DNA of 64,000 nt from Lactarius indigo (Eukaryota; Basidiomycota; Agaricomycetes; Russulales; Russulaceae): contig JAFKAC010000084.1 of assembly GCA_025766275.1 (NCBI GenBank), forward strand, positions 62,001 to 126,000. The letters run 5' to 3'. Below, piece after piece: positions 52,866 to 64,000 of this stretch (its first letter is position 1; every line of letters begins with the position of its first letter). Below the pieces are notes generated by a model. That model had not been told where the DNA came from. It saw only the letters and a program-made list of their open reading frames with translations, and ran no database searches. The position numbers were made by a program, and so were the translations under genes.

Positions 52866-54108
52866 TGTGCCATTTGGGACAGGTGAGAAGATCACCCCGC
52901 TTTACTGGCCTGGAGATGGGAAGGGCAAGCGGCTGGTGCTGACCCTGGTGCCACGCCTGCCTTCCCTGCACCCCCTCCCACCCTACCTTGCTGGCATGGG
53001 GCAGAGAGGGCAAGCAGGTGGTGCCAACCCTGGTGCCACAGTGAGCTCATCTGGAACCTGCCCCATCAATCCTAGGACAAGCAACAAGCAACAAGCTCAC
53101 CATTTGCCCAGCTGATTCCCCCCTCCCTTAACCACCTTGCATCTGTCCAGTGAACCTATGCTGCAGCCCCACCGCGATCCAGCACAAGCAGCAGCGGGCC
53201 TCCCACCCTCAAGTTTACCAGCACCTGCTCATCTGCATGCTGTTGGAGACGCTCATGCTGCTGAAGCCCAATTCCTCACAATTCTGGCATTGTCCACAGG
53301 GGCTTCCCCAGCAGTGACCTGCAGAAGCACCACTGTGGCCCAGCATCCAGTTGCTTTTTGACCCAAGTGCACTTCTGTGTGCAGCTTTTCCTGCCTAAGC
53401 TACCACGCAGTGGCAGCTAGAAGCCCAGTTTGCTCGCACTGTTAATAGAGGTGCCAAGAGGTGTGTATGCACATGCCACTGGCAGGTGGGAGTGGCTTCT
53501 CTTCAAACCCACTGGCGCCTGCTACACCTGCCTGTACTGGCAGTGAGTGCATGCATGCAGGCATGGGTAAGTCTGAGGTGAGGTGCTGCCTGTAGTTCTT
53601 ATTGTCTATATGTCTATATCAAGGTGCAATGTCAACCGTGCAGCCTGTACTGTTCAGACAAGTGGCAAATAAAGTGCCCTTGTTTATCCCATGGCTGCCA
53701 GCAGGCACTTGGGGCTTCTCCCAGGCGTTTGTGAGGAGTAGAGGTAGGGTACAAGAGGCTGTCGTGCTGCAGTCTTTTTGCCACTTAGCTTCAAATATGT
53801 GCACCCATGCAGCTATCTAGCTACTGGAATCAGTGCCACTACACAGCCAGGCACACATCTGACATTTGCTAGCAGAAGGCAGCCCTCCACCCCCACCCAC
53901 TCATATGCAGATGCGCTCATTTTCTGACCTATCCACACAGCCCTGGTGCCTCCACTAGCCACCTAACAGCACCCGGAGTACAGGGCACTGCCCAGTTCAC
54001 CCCTGCTAAAACCCAATGCCCAGCAGCTGTACAGTTTCCAGAGCTACCTTTGAGCCTGCTGTGGGGCAGATGTCAAAGATAGCAGTGCTAACAGCTACCC
54101 ATGGAACT
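52866..54108. other. Repeat-derived flank, no gene seen
   Basis: Contains inverted GC-rich units (52920-53035) and short overlapping frames on both strands without motifs. Confidence 0.5.
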
Positions 54109-55845
54109 TCATCTGTCCCCCACCTCTTGAGGAGTGACATGTAGATACCCAAGTAACTCCCATCCTTCAGGGCATCCCCAAATAGCAGCAGAGCATCTCT
54201 CCTGGCTCCTGTATAAAGGATCTATGCCAGCGGCTGTCAGCTCTGCATAGCTGCCACTTTTATTACAGCCTACCATTGCCCCAGCCTTTGCTAAGTCACT
54301 GCGTAGAACCCCGCCAATGGGTGGGGTCTGTCCATAGCGCAGTCCACCTTCACCAAAAAGGACAGTGTGGATTGTTTTCAAAAGGCAATGGCCAGCTGCT
54401 GCTCCTCTGCGACTGATGCCAGCATCAACCTGTTTAGGGGTAAGGCCTTCACCCTTTCTCAAAAGCGCCCGCCGATGTGCCTTATCATGTGCCAATAAAT
54501 CAGTGTTTGCCAGAAGGATGGCGCCTTCAGTGAGGCTATCTTGGTCAAAAATGCATGGCAGGCCTGTGCTCAGTGCCATCCTAAGGCTCTGTGCTCCTAT
54601 ATAGGCCAAGGCATCGTGGGCGGTTGTTGGAAAGATGTAGGAGCCAGCAACCATTGACTGCCATGTTGGATCGGCTGGCCTTATCCCATGCATAGACTGC
54701 CAGATGTGGCATATGGCTAGACATGCTGATACGCGATGTACCGGCAGGTTGGCTGTGTGTGCCAGCCTCACCAAGCCATACTGAGCAGCGTATGCCTCCA
54801 GGCATGGCTGATTTGCATAGCTGCCCTCTTCAAGGTGCAGGTTATGGCAGGACTGGAAGACCTCACACAGCACAGGGACCTTCTCCCTTAGGAGACCTTG
54901 GGATGACTGGCGGGCTAATGGTGGGTCAACTGGTGAGCCAATGAGTTGCTCAGTCAGGCTCCTAACCCTCTGGCTGATGTCCTGGCCATTCCAGACCATG
55001 GGGTATGTGCTGCAGGGCCTTATTGACGGTAGCGCCCAGACATGTGATGCATAAAGGGGGTTGTGGCCAACTTTCCTCACCAGGAGAGAGGAGATGAAGG
55101 GTTGCTGATAGTAAAGGAGGGCAATTAAGCTTGAGGTGATGCCTTGAGGAAGCCAGAAAACAGTGGCTGCAAGTGTGGCATCAAGCTGCTTTGCCCTTGG
55201 CTTCCCAATGACAAAGCACCCTTCAACAACCCACACATTTTGCTCAGCTTCATGGCAGGAGTCAAAGGCAATTGAGCCAAACTGCCATGGGTGCATAGGT
55301 ACTGCACTGCAGCTAGTAAGTAGGGTGCACAGTAGCCCTTTGATCTTCTGGTCTCTCATAACGTAGCCTTCAAGCATACTATCATCAGGGGTGCCGCCCT
55401 TGAAGAGGTGGTGCTTGCTCTCATCAGGAGATGCCATTTTCTGACGGAATGTGTCTGCCATTAGTCCCATGTGGGCCTTGTTTGCTTCTTGTTTGTGAGG
55501 TGCCACCCTAGATAGGTCATCATAACACAGCTGGCTTTTTACCTCAGAAGCTGCCATGCTGCTTGGCATTTGACGGTCCACCTCCTCTTTGATCATAGAC
55601 ATAGCCTTGAGGATGAGGGTGGACCACATGCCATAGTTGATGCTTTGCCAGGCTACCCCGTCTTTGGAGTAGGATGCTGTCTGGCCATCTCTGCTTATGT
55701 TGAGATGCGTGGCAGTGCCATCCTTGCACATATATGGCAATATTGTGTACCAGATCCGAGCAGCACACCCATAAGGGGTTGACTCTAAATCCTGCAGGTT
55801 AATTGAAAGCCACTGTGGCTCTCTGTCAAAATCCTGTCTCACCAT
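54109..55845 (-). CDS. Large uncharacterised protein, 578-codon open frame
   Basis: Uninterrupted for 1737 bp. No catalytic motif recognised: no Walker boxes, zinc finger or signal peptide. Composition is that of a folded cytosolic or nuclear protein, with many Trp, Cys and His. The upstream frame on the same strand (56587-56075) is probably the 5' part of the same gene. Style and neighbourhood recall the long N-terminal regions of telomere-linked RecQ helicases and other basidiomycete helicase-linked proteins, but no helicase domain follows within the window, so this is only a guess. The intact frame amid decayed neighbours is notable. Confidence 0.55.
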   Translation of the reverse strand: MVRQDFDREPQWLSINLQDLESTPYGCAARIWYTILPYMCKDGTATHLNISRDGQTASYSKDGVAWQSINYGMWSTLILKAMSMIKEEVDRQMPSSMAASEVKSQLCYDDLSRVAPHKQEANKAHMGLMADTFRQKMASPDESKHHLFKGGTPDDSMLEGYVMRDQKIKGLLCTLLTSCSAVPMHPWQFGSIAFDSCHEAEQNVWVVEGCFVIGKPRAKQLDATLAATVFWLPQGITSSLIALLYYQQPFISSLLVRKVGHNPLYASHVWALPSIRPCSTYPMVWNGQDISQRVRSLTEQLIGSPVDPPLARQSSQGLLREKVPVLCEVFQSCHNLHLEEGSYANQPCLEAYAAQYGLVRLAHTANLPVHRVSACLAICHIWQSMHGIRPADPTWQSMVAGSYIFPTTAHDALAYIGAQSLRMALSTGLPCIFDQDSLTEGAILLANTDLLAHDKAHRRALLRKGEGLTPKQVDAGISRRGAAAGHCLLKTIHTVLFGEGGLRYGQTPPIGGVLRSDLAKAGAMVGCNKSGSYAELTAAGIDPLYRSQERCSAAIWGCPEGWELLGYLHVTPQEVGDR

Positions 55846-56074
55846 GAGGGGGGGTCCGCCTCAAGGCTATAGGCATGGGTACAGACTAAAGAATGAGTGC
55901 ATCAGTCACTTTTCCATAGGGCTGTGTGTCGTTGCTGTTTGGAACTTTGGATGGCACATCCAGGTCCATAATATCTATATAGGTCACATATGAGGCATAA
56001 AGTTCCTTGAATTGACCCACACCACCCACCCCTTACACCAATCTGCTTTGCCTTTTCAAGGAGGGCCTCTAGGT

Positions 56075-56587
56075 CTACTTCAGACAGGTCAGCAGCTGCA
56101 TCATGGTGCTGCCCCCCTCTTGAGGTGGCAGGGCCTCCAGGCCCTCCTCTTCTCTGCTTTCACTGCTGCCTTCAGAGCCTGGGGTGCTGTTATAAAATGG
56201 AGAGCCCTTGTTTTTTTTTTGTGACTGGACGCGAGCCGCATGAATTTGGATGCATTGAAATCCAAACTTGCAGCCTGAAATAAGGCTGGAGATATCCTTT
56301 AAGATCCTGTACCGATTGCTGGATAGAAAGGCCCATAAAAATACCATCTGATCTGTGGGGCAATCAACAGGCCTAGTGCCAAGACCTATAGGCTTGAGCA
56401 AGGCCTCTAGGATGCCGTGAATTGCCCAGTGGAGGTCATTTGTGGAAACAACCCCCCAGCTTTTAGCCACTAAGCAATATAGGTTGAGGGCCTCAATAAA
56501 CTGTGCACAGACACCCCTTAGCTTGAACCTGCCAAACTTTTCCATGCCATTGCCAGAGAAGACCACATGAATAAAGTTTAGCATCAT
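56075..56587 (-). CDS. 5' part of the uncharacterised gene, with a probable frameshift
   Basis: 170-codon frame; conserved-looking segment D-L-H-W-A-I-H-G-I-L-E-A-L-L-K-P-I-G...D-Q-M-V-F-L-W-A-F-L. At six C (56112-56117) coding character moves to the next frame (D-A-A-A-D-L-S-E-V-D-L-E-A-L-L-E-K, to about 56040), suggesting a one-base indel or sequencing error. The link to 55845 (intron or gap of about 200 bp) was not resolved. Confidence 0.45.
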   Translation of the reverse strand: MMLNFIHVVFSGNGMEKFGRFKLRGVCAQFIEALNLYCLVAKSWGVVSTNDLHWAIHGILEALLKPIGLGTRPVDCPTDQMVFLWAFLSSNRYRILKDISSLISGCKFGFQCIQIHAARVQSQKKNKGSPFYNSTPGSEGSSESREEEGLEALPPQEGGSTMMQLLTCLK

Positions 56588-56599
56588 TAGGAAAAACAG

Positions 56600-56960
56600 T
56601 ATCCTAAGATTTTAACAAATCTCAGAAATATGGTAGGATCTGTCGAGAATGTATTTAAATTTAATGATTTTTCCAAGTTTCAAAAGTTGTTAAGATGGGT
56701 GAGATAAAAACCTCCCTCCAAATTTCCAGTAAAATATTGACAATTATTGACATAATTTGACATAAATCGACAGATATTAGAATATGTTTCAAGATATGTT
56801 ATGTTTTTTCGTTCGCTGTTGGGCAAATATTTCCAAATATTTTCAAATATCTTCCAAAAGTTTGTCACAATTTGCAAAGTATTTCCGTGTAAACAATTTA
56901 TTTCCCATATTATTATTAGACTTATTAGACACTGAAGCAAACTGAACAACTTGTCAGGGG
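56600..56960. other. AT-rich island
   Basis: About 360 bp with clearly lower GC than its surroundings, made of imperfect attgacat/gacataa and caaatattt repeats. No coding. It separates two minus-strand genes and is probably the promoter region of 56587. Confidence 0.5.
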
Positions 56961-57105
56961 ACTATCTAATCTAAGATCTAGTCCTCAGCCATGTTAGCAA
57001 AATCCAGCACCACCATCACATCCCTTTCGTTTGTTGATTTGGCTCCTTTATTTTCATCTCCGCAGGAATTGACATCAGACGACTTTCACGAGCAAGCGGT
57101 TCAAC

Positions 57106-59445
57106 TTACATAGCTTTCTTGAGGAGTGAGGCCATAAGGCAGTGATACTTTCTTGGGGACGCAGCAAGTGTGTTGATGATTGTCATGTGACTGTCGTAGA
57201 TGCCAACATGTTCGTCGGCATTGAACTTTGGTTTCTTGTTGCGTGGGCCAGTCTTCCAGAGTACCAGCTCAGCGTGCACCTACAAAAACCATGTTATTAT
57301 GGCAGCACAATGTAACGTACCACTTACCAGTGTGACAGTACACACAAGCATGGGGGCTGGGATCTCAAGTTCTTTGGACTTCATTGGATCATCAGGGAGG
57401 CTGGAAGTGAGGCTGCTGTTGTTGAGCAAGCAATTACCAACCGACACCGCATCCTTAAAGAACCACGCCACAGTTTTGACAATAGCGGGGTGGAGATACG
57501 GCTCGTTTGTAAGCACCTGACCCTGGAAGAAAGGTCAGTTACGAATGACTTACTGAATCACGACTCACCTTGTCGACATTGAAGATGAAGGTATCACCCT
57601 TCAGTAGGTCCTTAACAGTAGAGTCCATTGGGTCCCAGTCAGACGCTGATAAGCCATAGGCGAGCGTTGCCTCATATCCTGCGGCATCGTGGATATCAGT
57701 ACGAAAATTCCCAAGTTGTTGTTTGACCTTCAACATTTACAGAGTTGCATTAGTCAAGTCAGTTATAGATGTAGTCATAACTTACCAGGTGGCCAAGCGT
57801 ATTACCATAGTCCGCGGTCTTCTTAATGAGGCTGGCGATTTCTTCATCTTTCACATCTCGGGCACTGTCACGAAGAACAGAACAAATAGCCATGTCAATT
57901 TTGTCAGACGGGGGAATGCCGAAACAAGCATGGCATATTCCTGCATGTGACCGAAGCCATGGTAAAGGACATGCTGCACACGTTGTGGATAAGCTTTGAG
58001 GCCAGGGTACTTCTGTCCAGGCGTGGGGGTGGGTAACTGGGTGGAACTCTCTTCGTCACTTGAATGGTTGTTATCTGTGACAGAAATATTCGCGAGCTAA
58101 TGAAATATAAGTGTTCAAACTGCTGAACCAACTCGTAAACATAGAACGCACCTTCTTCAACTTTGCAGCAGATGCCGCCTTGCGCCAATTCGGGCGCTAG
58201 TGTGTTAGACTTGCGTCAGCAGTGTCCGTGTAGTGAAAGACCCATGTACAAATGAGGTACATCTGCTTTCTGAGCACGCTCCTGACGAGTAGAAAGCTTC
58301 GAGCGACCACCAGTAGTAGTTGTTTTCTGGTTGAATTGGTGGGTGCTTCAATGAGGAGCCTATCCGGAGCATGGTTTCTTACCTTGCTTTTGTCAATCTC
58401 AGTATCATCACCCGAATCGTCCTTCTGGTGCACTGGTGCAAGGTTCGTGTCAATATCTGTTGGAGCAAGACTCGGAGTCGGAGGGTAGAAGGTGGTGTCG
58501 CCATCGGTGTCGTCATCTTCCAAGTTTGTGGGGGCACGTGAACTCGACGCAGAAGTCTTCCACTTTGGTTGCTGATCAACATGCATCAGCGATTACATGG
58601 TAGCAGAACGTCGTGAAATAAACCCACTTCGAACTCTCTCTGCTCCTGATTGACATCCTCATAGTCGTCTGCGTCCTCCCCTGGCTGGCATTCAGACACG
58701 TTTTCCACCTCAGGCTCCTCCTCGGTGTCTTCTTCATCGTCTTCTTCCTTGGTGTCTTCAGTTGGCTTGTTCTTTCAACTTACTTTCACAGGCAGGACAG
58801 TGCCTTTCACTTTGTCAGGTATGGTGTTGGCCGTGACAGTCTTAGACACTGAGGGTGCCACAACGGCCTGGGGCTCCTCTTCGTCTGAATTGAAGGCTTG
58901 ATCATCCAGAGGTAAGTACTTCGACTTTTCTGCAAGGGATCTGCTCAATGTATAGCTAATATGTGAGCAGTGTCGACCTACATTTATCTCCCTTTACAGC
59001 CGATGGTTTGGGTTTGGTGGTAACACCTTTCGTCAAGCGTAGATGCACAAATATTATTCAGTTCCTGCACACCAAACGGATGATTGTTGAAGTCGCACAT
59101 ACCTTTCTTCTTCTTCATGGCATTTTTCTCATCCGGATTGGACTGAGTTCACTTGTGGCTGGGTGCAGGTCCGTCATCCTGTACGTCCTTCTTCTTCCAA
59201 ACTAAAAGAACCACCGCAATTGACTCGGATTAGCCTTCTGCATCACAGAATAAGTACGTGCCTGTGTTTTTTATGGCCTGTTTCTTTTTGAGGCATCCAC
59301 CTGTAGACATTGCTTGGCATCAAAAATAACAAAGGCAGTCTCACGCTCGCAACTACCACCCACCACTGGCAGCCATCTCCTCTTCAAGCTTTTTTGCGGT
59401 GAGGGCATCCTCTTGCTTCTTGAGAGCCAACGCTTGTGCACACAT
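57106..59445 (-). CDS. Spliced gene, acidic N-terminus and DUF6532-like C-terminal domain
   Basis: Probable start ATG 59445 (A-L-A-L-K-K-Q-E-D..., charged helix). Several short exons with acidic or Ser-rich sequence follow (about 58970-58810, 58770-58630, 58586-58380). The C-terminal domain lies in exons ending 57786 (donor GTAAGT), 57727-57569, 57522-57328 and 57279-57106. Clear introns: 57568-57523 and 57327-57280 (46 and 48 bp). Motifs: L-G-N-F-R-T-D-I-H-D-A-A, G-Q-V-L-T-N-E-P-Y-L-H-P-A-I-V, E-I-P-A-P-M-L-V-C, Y-D-S-H-M. The pattern matches proteins I know as DUF6532, of unknown function and often expanded in mushrooms. The exon between 57786 and 58190 needs one unproved junction. Confidence 0.55.
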
Positions 59446-60179
59446 AGCTCATGGGGTAAGTGTCAGTAGTTTGGGCATGCTTGTACTCATGATATTGTCA
59501 GCATACTCGTAGTCAAAACCAGGAAGGCAACAAGTACCTAGATGGATAGGCTGCACCAGTGGGTAGCTTCAAAGAAACTCACGAAGATGACAAAGACAAA
59601 GAAAAAGTGGTAGGAAACAAGGGTAGAGATGGTACTTAGTTGACAGTTGGGCCAAGGGCAATGTGAAGTGATCAGAATCACCGCATGGACTCAGCCTTGC
59701 TCGCTTATTCAGTCCTGTCTAAGGCGCCTAAGGCTTGACAGTTGCGACGGTTAACATGTCAAGAGCGTGTGTGAGTACAGTACAAAAATATAGCCATTGA
59801 ACCAATGCACAGTATGCAAATTGATAGTAACGAGCGTCTGTTATCTCTATGGGTCTCTGATACCCACTCTATTACGCCACAAACTCGCAACCACCATACA
59901 CATCACTGGCACATGGGGCATCAAATGTATCTGTCTATGCAGAGAACATGACAGTGAATGCGACAGCAAGAATGCTCTTCCCAGAGCGCGACCGCCTTCA
60001 CTCAGGTGGGGGTGGAAGTTGATGCACCGGATGGGATTGAGTGGAGACAGAAACGAGATCTGTGTATAATGCGGAGCTCTGGAAGGTATGACCAATAGAC
60101 CCAGAAGGGATATGGGGAGTGTAGGGCATGTACAATCAACGAACCTGAAGGCATGATTAGTACTCGAGATAGGAAATCT
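59446..60179. other. No gene seen
   Basis: Minus frame 59847-60452 is open but its left half is non-coding in character. Nothing on the plus strand. Confidence 0.5.
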
Positions 60180-60620
60180 AACCAAGAAGCAAACGTGTCT
60201 CACCACCAAAGCGGGTATAGTGAACAGTTCTGGTTTGATTCTTGTTCTCACAGTAAGGGGCATGGAGATGAGTCTTGATCGATTGATCCCTGTACTTCTT
60301 TGTGGGACCGGAATCAATGGTGCCTTAACCTGGTTGCCATGCTTGCCAGTACCCACCAGGGAGCTATTGGGTTTGATGTCACAGTGAATGAAGTTGCGAG
60401 GATGGATGTACTTGATGCAAGGATATCTGATCCAGCCATTAACAGCGTTCAATAATAGATTAACCTAAGGCCTCACAAAGTTGACCAGTAAGGAGGGAAA
60501 ACTTCCGGTTACAAAAGTTGAATAGATCCTCGAGAGAAGGGCCCAAGGCCACCTAACAAATCTACGACTGCTGTATTCGGTTCCAAACCAGCACACGAAA
60601 CTTGACTCATAATGGTGACA
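60180..60620 (-). pseudogene. Casein kinase 1 pseudogene fragment
   Basis: Pieces of a CK1 Ser/Thr kinase on the minus strand, in order but in shifting frames: L-G-P-S-L-E-D-L-F-N-F-C-N-R-K-F-S-L (about 60550-60500); N-F-I-H-C-D-I-K-P, the catalytic loop with HRD changed to HCD (about 60385; CGT to TGT); G-T-G-K-H-G-N-Q-V; D-S-G-P-T-K-K-Y-R-D for the DFG segment (about 60310-60280); T-H-L-H-A-P-Y. The kinase N-lobe and C-lobe are missing. A dead fragment. Confidence 0.8.
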
Positions 60621-60924
60621 CATCTGCATGGAATAGTTGTTGTTATTGAGGGCTGAGACACCTGTGATACCGTCCCTTCAGGGATCAACTGGCTACCATG
60701 ACCCTTCTTGGTGCATTAGATGACTTCTTTGCCCTTTGTGTCGCCGATGGTCGAATTGGAAGTAGGAGGAGTGAAAACACCAAAGTCTGAACGCATCAGC
60801 TGTAGGGCCAGTTAAGCATCGAGCTGAACGCACCGTCGATGCCATTGGCAAGTGCAGTCTGGAACAGGGATTGTTGGTTCTCAGTGGTTGAGTTGCAGAT
60901 GCCGCCTGCGCGCCTGCCACCTTG

Positions 60925-61535
60925 TAGCCTGTTTGAGTCCTGTGGACATGTGTATCAGTAACGGTTTTGTGGAACGAGGCGAGGCGAGGGGCACTGCTAG
61001 GAAGGTAGGAACCTGGGTGCCATGGATGGAAGTGTACGAAATAGAACACACGAATGGTTACAAAAAGAATGGAGTGACCAGATGGGTAGAGAGCCAGGGC
61101 TGACACCAAACCCTGGCCATGAACATGTAAGCCTGTGAATGAGTATGGGCGTGGCGTTGCATGGGTACGAGTTGCATGCATTGTGACCAAGAACCGTGCT
61201 GCTTTGAGTCCTGTGGACACGTGTATCAGGGGCAGCTTTGTAGGACTGGGTATGAATGACAGGCGATGACAGGGAAAAACCACGTATGCACCAATTGGGA
61301 AGGGTAGATGGAATGAGGCGAGGTAAGGCCATGAGTGCTGCCAGGGAGCCGCAGGAACCTAAGCGCCATGGGTGGAGACAGCTATGAAGCAGAGGCGACA
61401 GCTACAGAGCAGAAAGAACGGAGCAGGCCACAATGGGGACTAGATGGGTAAGGAACCGGGTTGATGCCAAACCTGTAAACGTGTAAACGTGTGAGTAAGG
61501 GCGTGGCGTTGCACGAGTACAATTGCAAGCGGACT
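60925..61535 (+). repeat. Imperfect tandem repeat of two units of about 270-330 bp
   Basis: Units at about 60930-61195 and 61203-61535 each start tttgagtcctgtggaca.gtgtatcag and later have gaggcgag, ggaacct..g.gccatgg and gggcgtggcgttgca. A 196-codon minus frame across it appears to be chance. Confidence 0.65.
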
Positions 61536-61793
61536 GGGACTGGGAACCTGTCTTTCCGTGGTAAAAAACGTAAAAGAGCGTAAAAAGTTTCAGAAAATTT
61601 TACTAGAATTTGACGTCCAAGTTGGTTTTCTCACAGTGTTTTTCCAAACCCGTACTAACTTACTGTACCTTTACTGTACCTGTACCCTGGCGACTCCCAT
61701 GTTACGCCAATTCTGTCCATAACTCCTACATCTCTTTCTCAACCAACATGACCATCTTTCCCTATGTCCTGTTACTGATGCAAAGCGTGCCAG

Positions 61794-64000
61794 ATGAAGG
61801 TTTCAGCAAAATATCTCCGCTTACATCTTCAAAAAAGTCCTGATCCTCGTTGTTGTGAATATCTTGCTGAACTAGACTGTGAGCTTCTATCCAACAACAA
61901 GTTAGCAACCCCAGGAGAATCCCTTGGTGAACAGGAAGGGCTTGTTGTGAACCACGCTGGAGAGTACTTCAGTCTTGCTTTGGACTTCGGTGATTATAAC
62001 AACTGGACCGGATACAGCAATGATAGGGTGTGCTCTTTTTGTTTATGTTTGGTTCAAAGTCTGACTTTTTGTTTCAGTGCAACTCAAACGGTGTCCCTCA
62101 CGATTCCCATAGATCCATTCATGGACAACTTCAATCGCCCAATAAGGTCCCCGGCATGGATTTGGACGACGACATGGATGAAGAACTACGTGGGGAGTTG
62201 GAGACTGACGAATTCAATGCAGAGATAGAAAGCGAGCTCGAACTGGAGCGCGAGAATGCCAATGAGCCACCCATGGATGAGCCAGTTGTGGACAACTCAG
62301 GTCAGTGTCAACACTGTGCAACCACTCCTCCAATCGACACCTGCGACCCCCATACAGAAAGACATCTTCGGGTCGGTCCACATGTTGTCAGCTACCCTGA
62401 TACTGCTGGCCAACCTGTGTGCCCCGTCTCAGAAAAGGCAGCTCTCACAGACCAGGAACGTTATCTTGAATCCTTGGGGGATCAAATGAATCCCTACGTG
62501 CCATTCAAGTCCCGTACAGATTGGGAGATTGCTCAGTGGGCGAAGATGTGAGGACCAAGTTCATCGGCGTTCACAGACTTGGTGGGCATCGATAGGGTAT
62601 GATTCTTTTCTGGGTTGCATGTTCTCAATTTGACTGTCACGCTATAGGTGGTCAATAAACTCGGCTTGTTGTTTAAAAATAGCATGGAACTTAACAGGAT
62701 CATTGACACACAACTTCCTGGGCGGCCTAGTTTTAAGCGAATGGGAGTAGAGTTGGGAGGTGAGGTTTTCGATGTCTACTTCCGAGACATCATGGAATGC
62801 GTGCGGGCATTGTACCGCGATCCAGAGTTTTCCCCCTACCTTGTCTATGCCCCCAAACGCCACTATGTCGACGAGAAGTGCGACCTGAGGATGTACCACG
62901 ACATGCACACCAGAGAATGGTGGTGGTCCACACAAGTAAGTCACGCGTTCAATTCTATATAATCTAACTAACACATCAGCTTGAACAGAAAGCGTTAGAC
63001 CGAGATGTGGGTGCCGGAAAAACAATCATTCCTATTATTCTCTCAAGCGACAAGACTCAAATCACTTTATTCCGGAATAAGTCTGCCTATCCACTGTACA
63101 TGACAATCGGCAACATTCCAAAAGAGATCCATTGCCGTCCTTCGTCATGTGCATATGTTCTCATTGCCTACCTTCCAACATCTCAACTTCCCCACATCAC
63201 CAGTAAGGCCTCTCGCCAATGCTGCCTTATCAACCTTTACCACACTTGTTTGTCAGAAATCGTTTCGCCAATCATCAAACCTGGCAGGAATGGCATCACA
63301 ATGGCCAGTGCAGACAGCATTAGTTGGTGCTGTCACCCAATATATGCCTGCTTCATCGGGGATTATCCCAAGCAGGTACTCGTCACCTGTATGAAGACTG
63401 GTGAATGTGCTCAGTGCCCCGAGCCATGCGACAAACTTGGAGACACAGGTCCAGAGATCCCTACTGGCTGGCGTGACTTGCACACTCTCCTCGATGTGCT
63501 CCACAACTTTGATGACGATCCGGCGGCCTTTTTCGAGTCATGCAAAGAGCTTGGTGTCAAGCCTGTTACGGAGCCATTTTGGAAGGATCTCCCATACGCC
63601 CACATTTATCGCTCAATCACACCAGACATCCTTCACCAACTATATCAGGGAGTAATGAAGCACACGATCCATTGGACAACAGAGATCTTTGGGGCTGCTG
63701 AAATTGATGCTCGCTGCCATCATCTCCCACCAAATCACAACACCCAATTGTTCTTGAAGGGTATTAGCAGTCTCTCTCATGTTTCCAGTACCGAGCACGG
63801 TCAGATTTGTCGCTTTCTCCTGGCTTTGGTACTTGACATTCCACTTCCAGATAGACTAGATAGCGGTGCCCTTGTGCGCGCGTTACACAAATTGTTGGAC
63901 TTTCTTTATCTCGCACAATACCCAGTTCACACAACTGAAACATTATGTTACGGACTGGACTTGTTTTCAACTTTACTTCAATTTCTTACTTACACTTGCG
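61794..64000 (+). CDS. Plavaka-type transposase, 5' part, cut by window end
   Basis: DNA-transposon transposase of the Plavaka family (CACTA-like). Exons: 61794-62027; intron 62028-62077; 62078-62596; intron 62597-62647; 62648-62935; intron 62936-62979; 62980 to the window end. Seen: C-terminal half of a C2H2-like motif (L-R-L-H-L...D-P-R-C); an acidic linker; G-P-S-S-S-A-F-T-D-L; then the conserved block I-P-I-I-L-S-S-D-K-T-Q-I-T, Y-P-L-Y-M-T-I-G-N-I-P-K, A-Y-L-P-T-S-Q-L; later H-Q-L-Y-Q-G-V-M-K-H, D-A-R-C-H-H-L-P-P-N-H-N and L-K-G-I-S-S-L-S. One TGA at 62549 (W-A-K-M-stop-G-P-S-S) stands where Arg is expected, again CGA to TGA, so this copy is probably inactive. The first catalytic residues may lie beyond the window. 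Confidence 0.85.

Noticed and set aside
59847..60230. Left half of the 201-codon minus ORF as a protein
   Set aside because: Only its first part shows kinase similarity. The rest is open by chance.
60693..61283. 196-codon minus-strand ORF
   Set aside because: It spans imperfect tandem repeats and its sequence simply mirrors them. No motif and no splice context.

Overview
The window looks like repeat-dense, heterochromatin-like DNA of a filamentous basidiomycete (Agaricomycetes). The reasons are: 44-71 nt introns with GT...AG ends; chromodomain-bearing Ty3/Gypsy elements; a Plavaka transposase; a hAT element; and host-type genes of kinds I associate with agaricomycete genomes (multi-KOW SPT5-like, Reb1/DMP1-like Myb, JmjC, a DUF6532-like protein). 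Family names are assigned from motifs read by eye; no database search was run.

Layout. 1-8141: a Ty3/Gypsy chromovirus (CV1), all three reading frames killed by in-frame stops without a frameshift. 8142-16300: gene-poor repeats, an inverted repeat pair of about 295 bp, and a Ty1/Copia solo LTR (10122-10733). 16317-19740: a divergent pair, a Reb1-like Myb gene (minus) and a JmjC pseudogene (plus). 20470-26300: repeats, a decayed Copia fragment split by a solo LTR (22420-23037), and another solo LTR (25485-26107). 27081-29653: a decayed SPT5-like gene whose upstream 433 bp block is the same as that of the Myb gene. 30989-32159: a putative PD-(D/E)XK-like gene. 32649-39631: an old solo LTR interrupted by a young full-length Copia element (32729-39093, minus strand). 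39923-48481: a young, nearly intact chromovirus (CV2) carrying a nested solo LTR in its leader. 49437-52857: a hAT element with a perfect 8 bp target duplication. 54109-56587: a large unrecognised protein (minus). 57106-59445: a spliced gene with a DUF6532-like C-terminus. 60180-60620: a casein kinase 1 pseudogene. 61794 to the right edge: a Plavaka transposase, cut by the window end.

How it fits together. Five LTR insertions plus the hAT and CV2 have recognisable target duplications, so the order of nested insertions can be read. Inactivation is mostly by TGA codons that look like former CGA, and all LTR differences I could see sit at CpG/TpG/CpA positions. This is the pattern of methyl-cytosine deamination rather than of indel decay.

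The most unusual structures are in the retroelement leaders. Both chromoviruses have a primer-binding site complementary to their own predicted 5' transcript end (Tf1-type self-priming). CV1 has a textbook -1 frameshift signal at gag/pol. The Copia and CV2 LTRs, though unrelated, each carry a duplicated segment starting at the predicted transcription start, arranged so that a short intron would be bounded exactly by the duplication.
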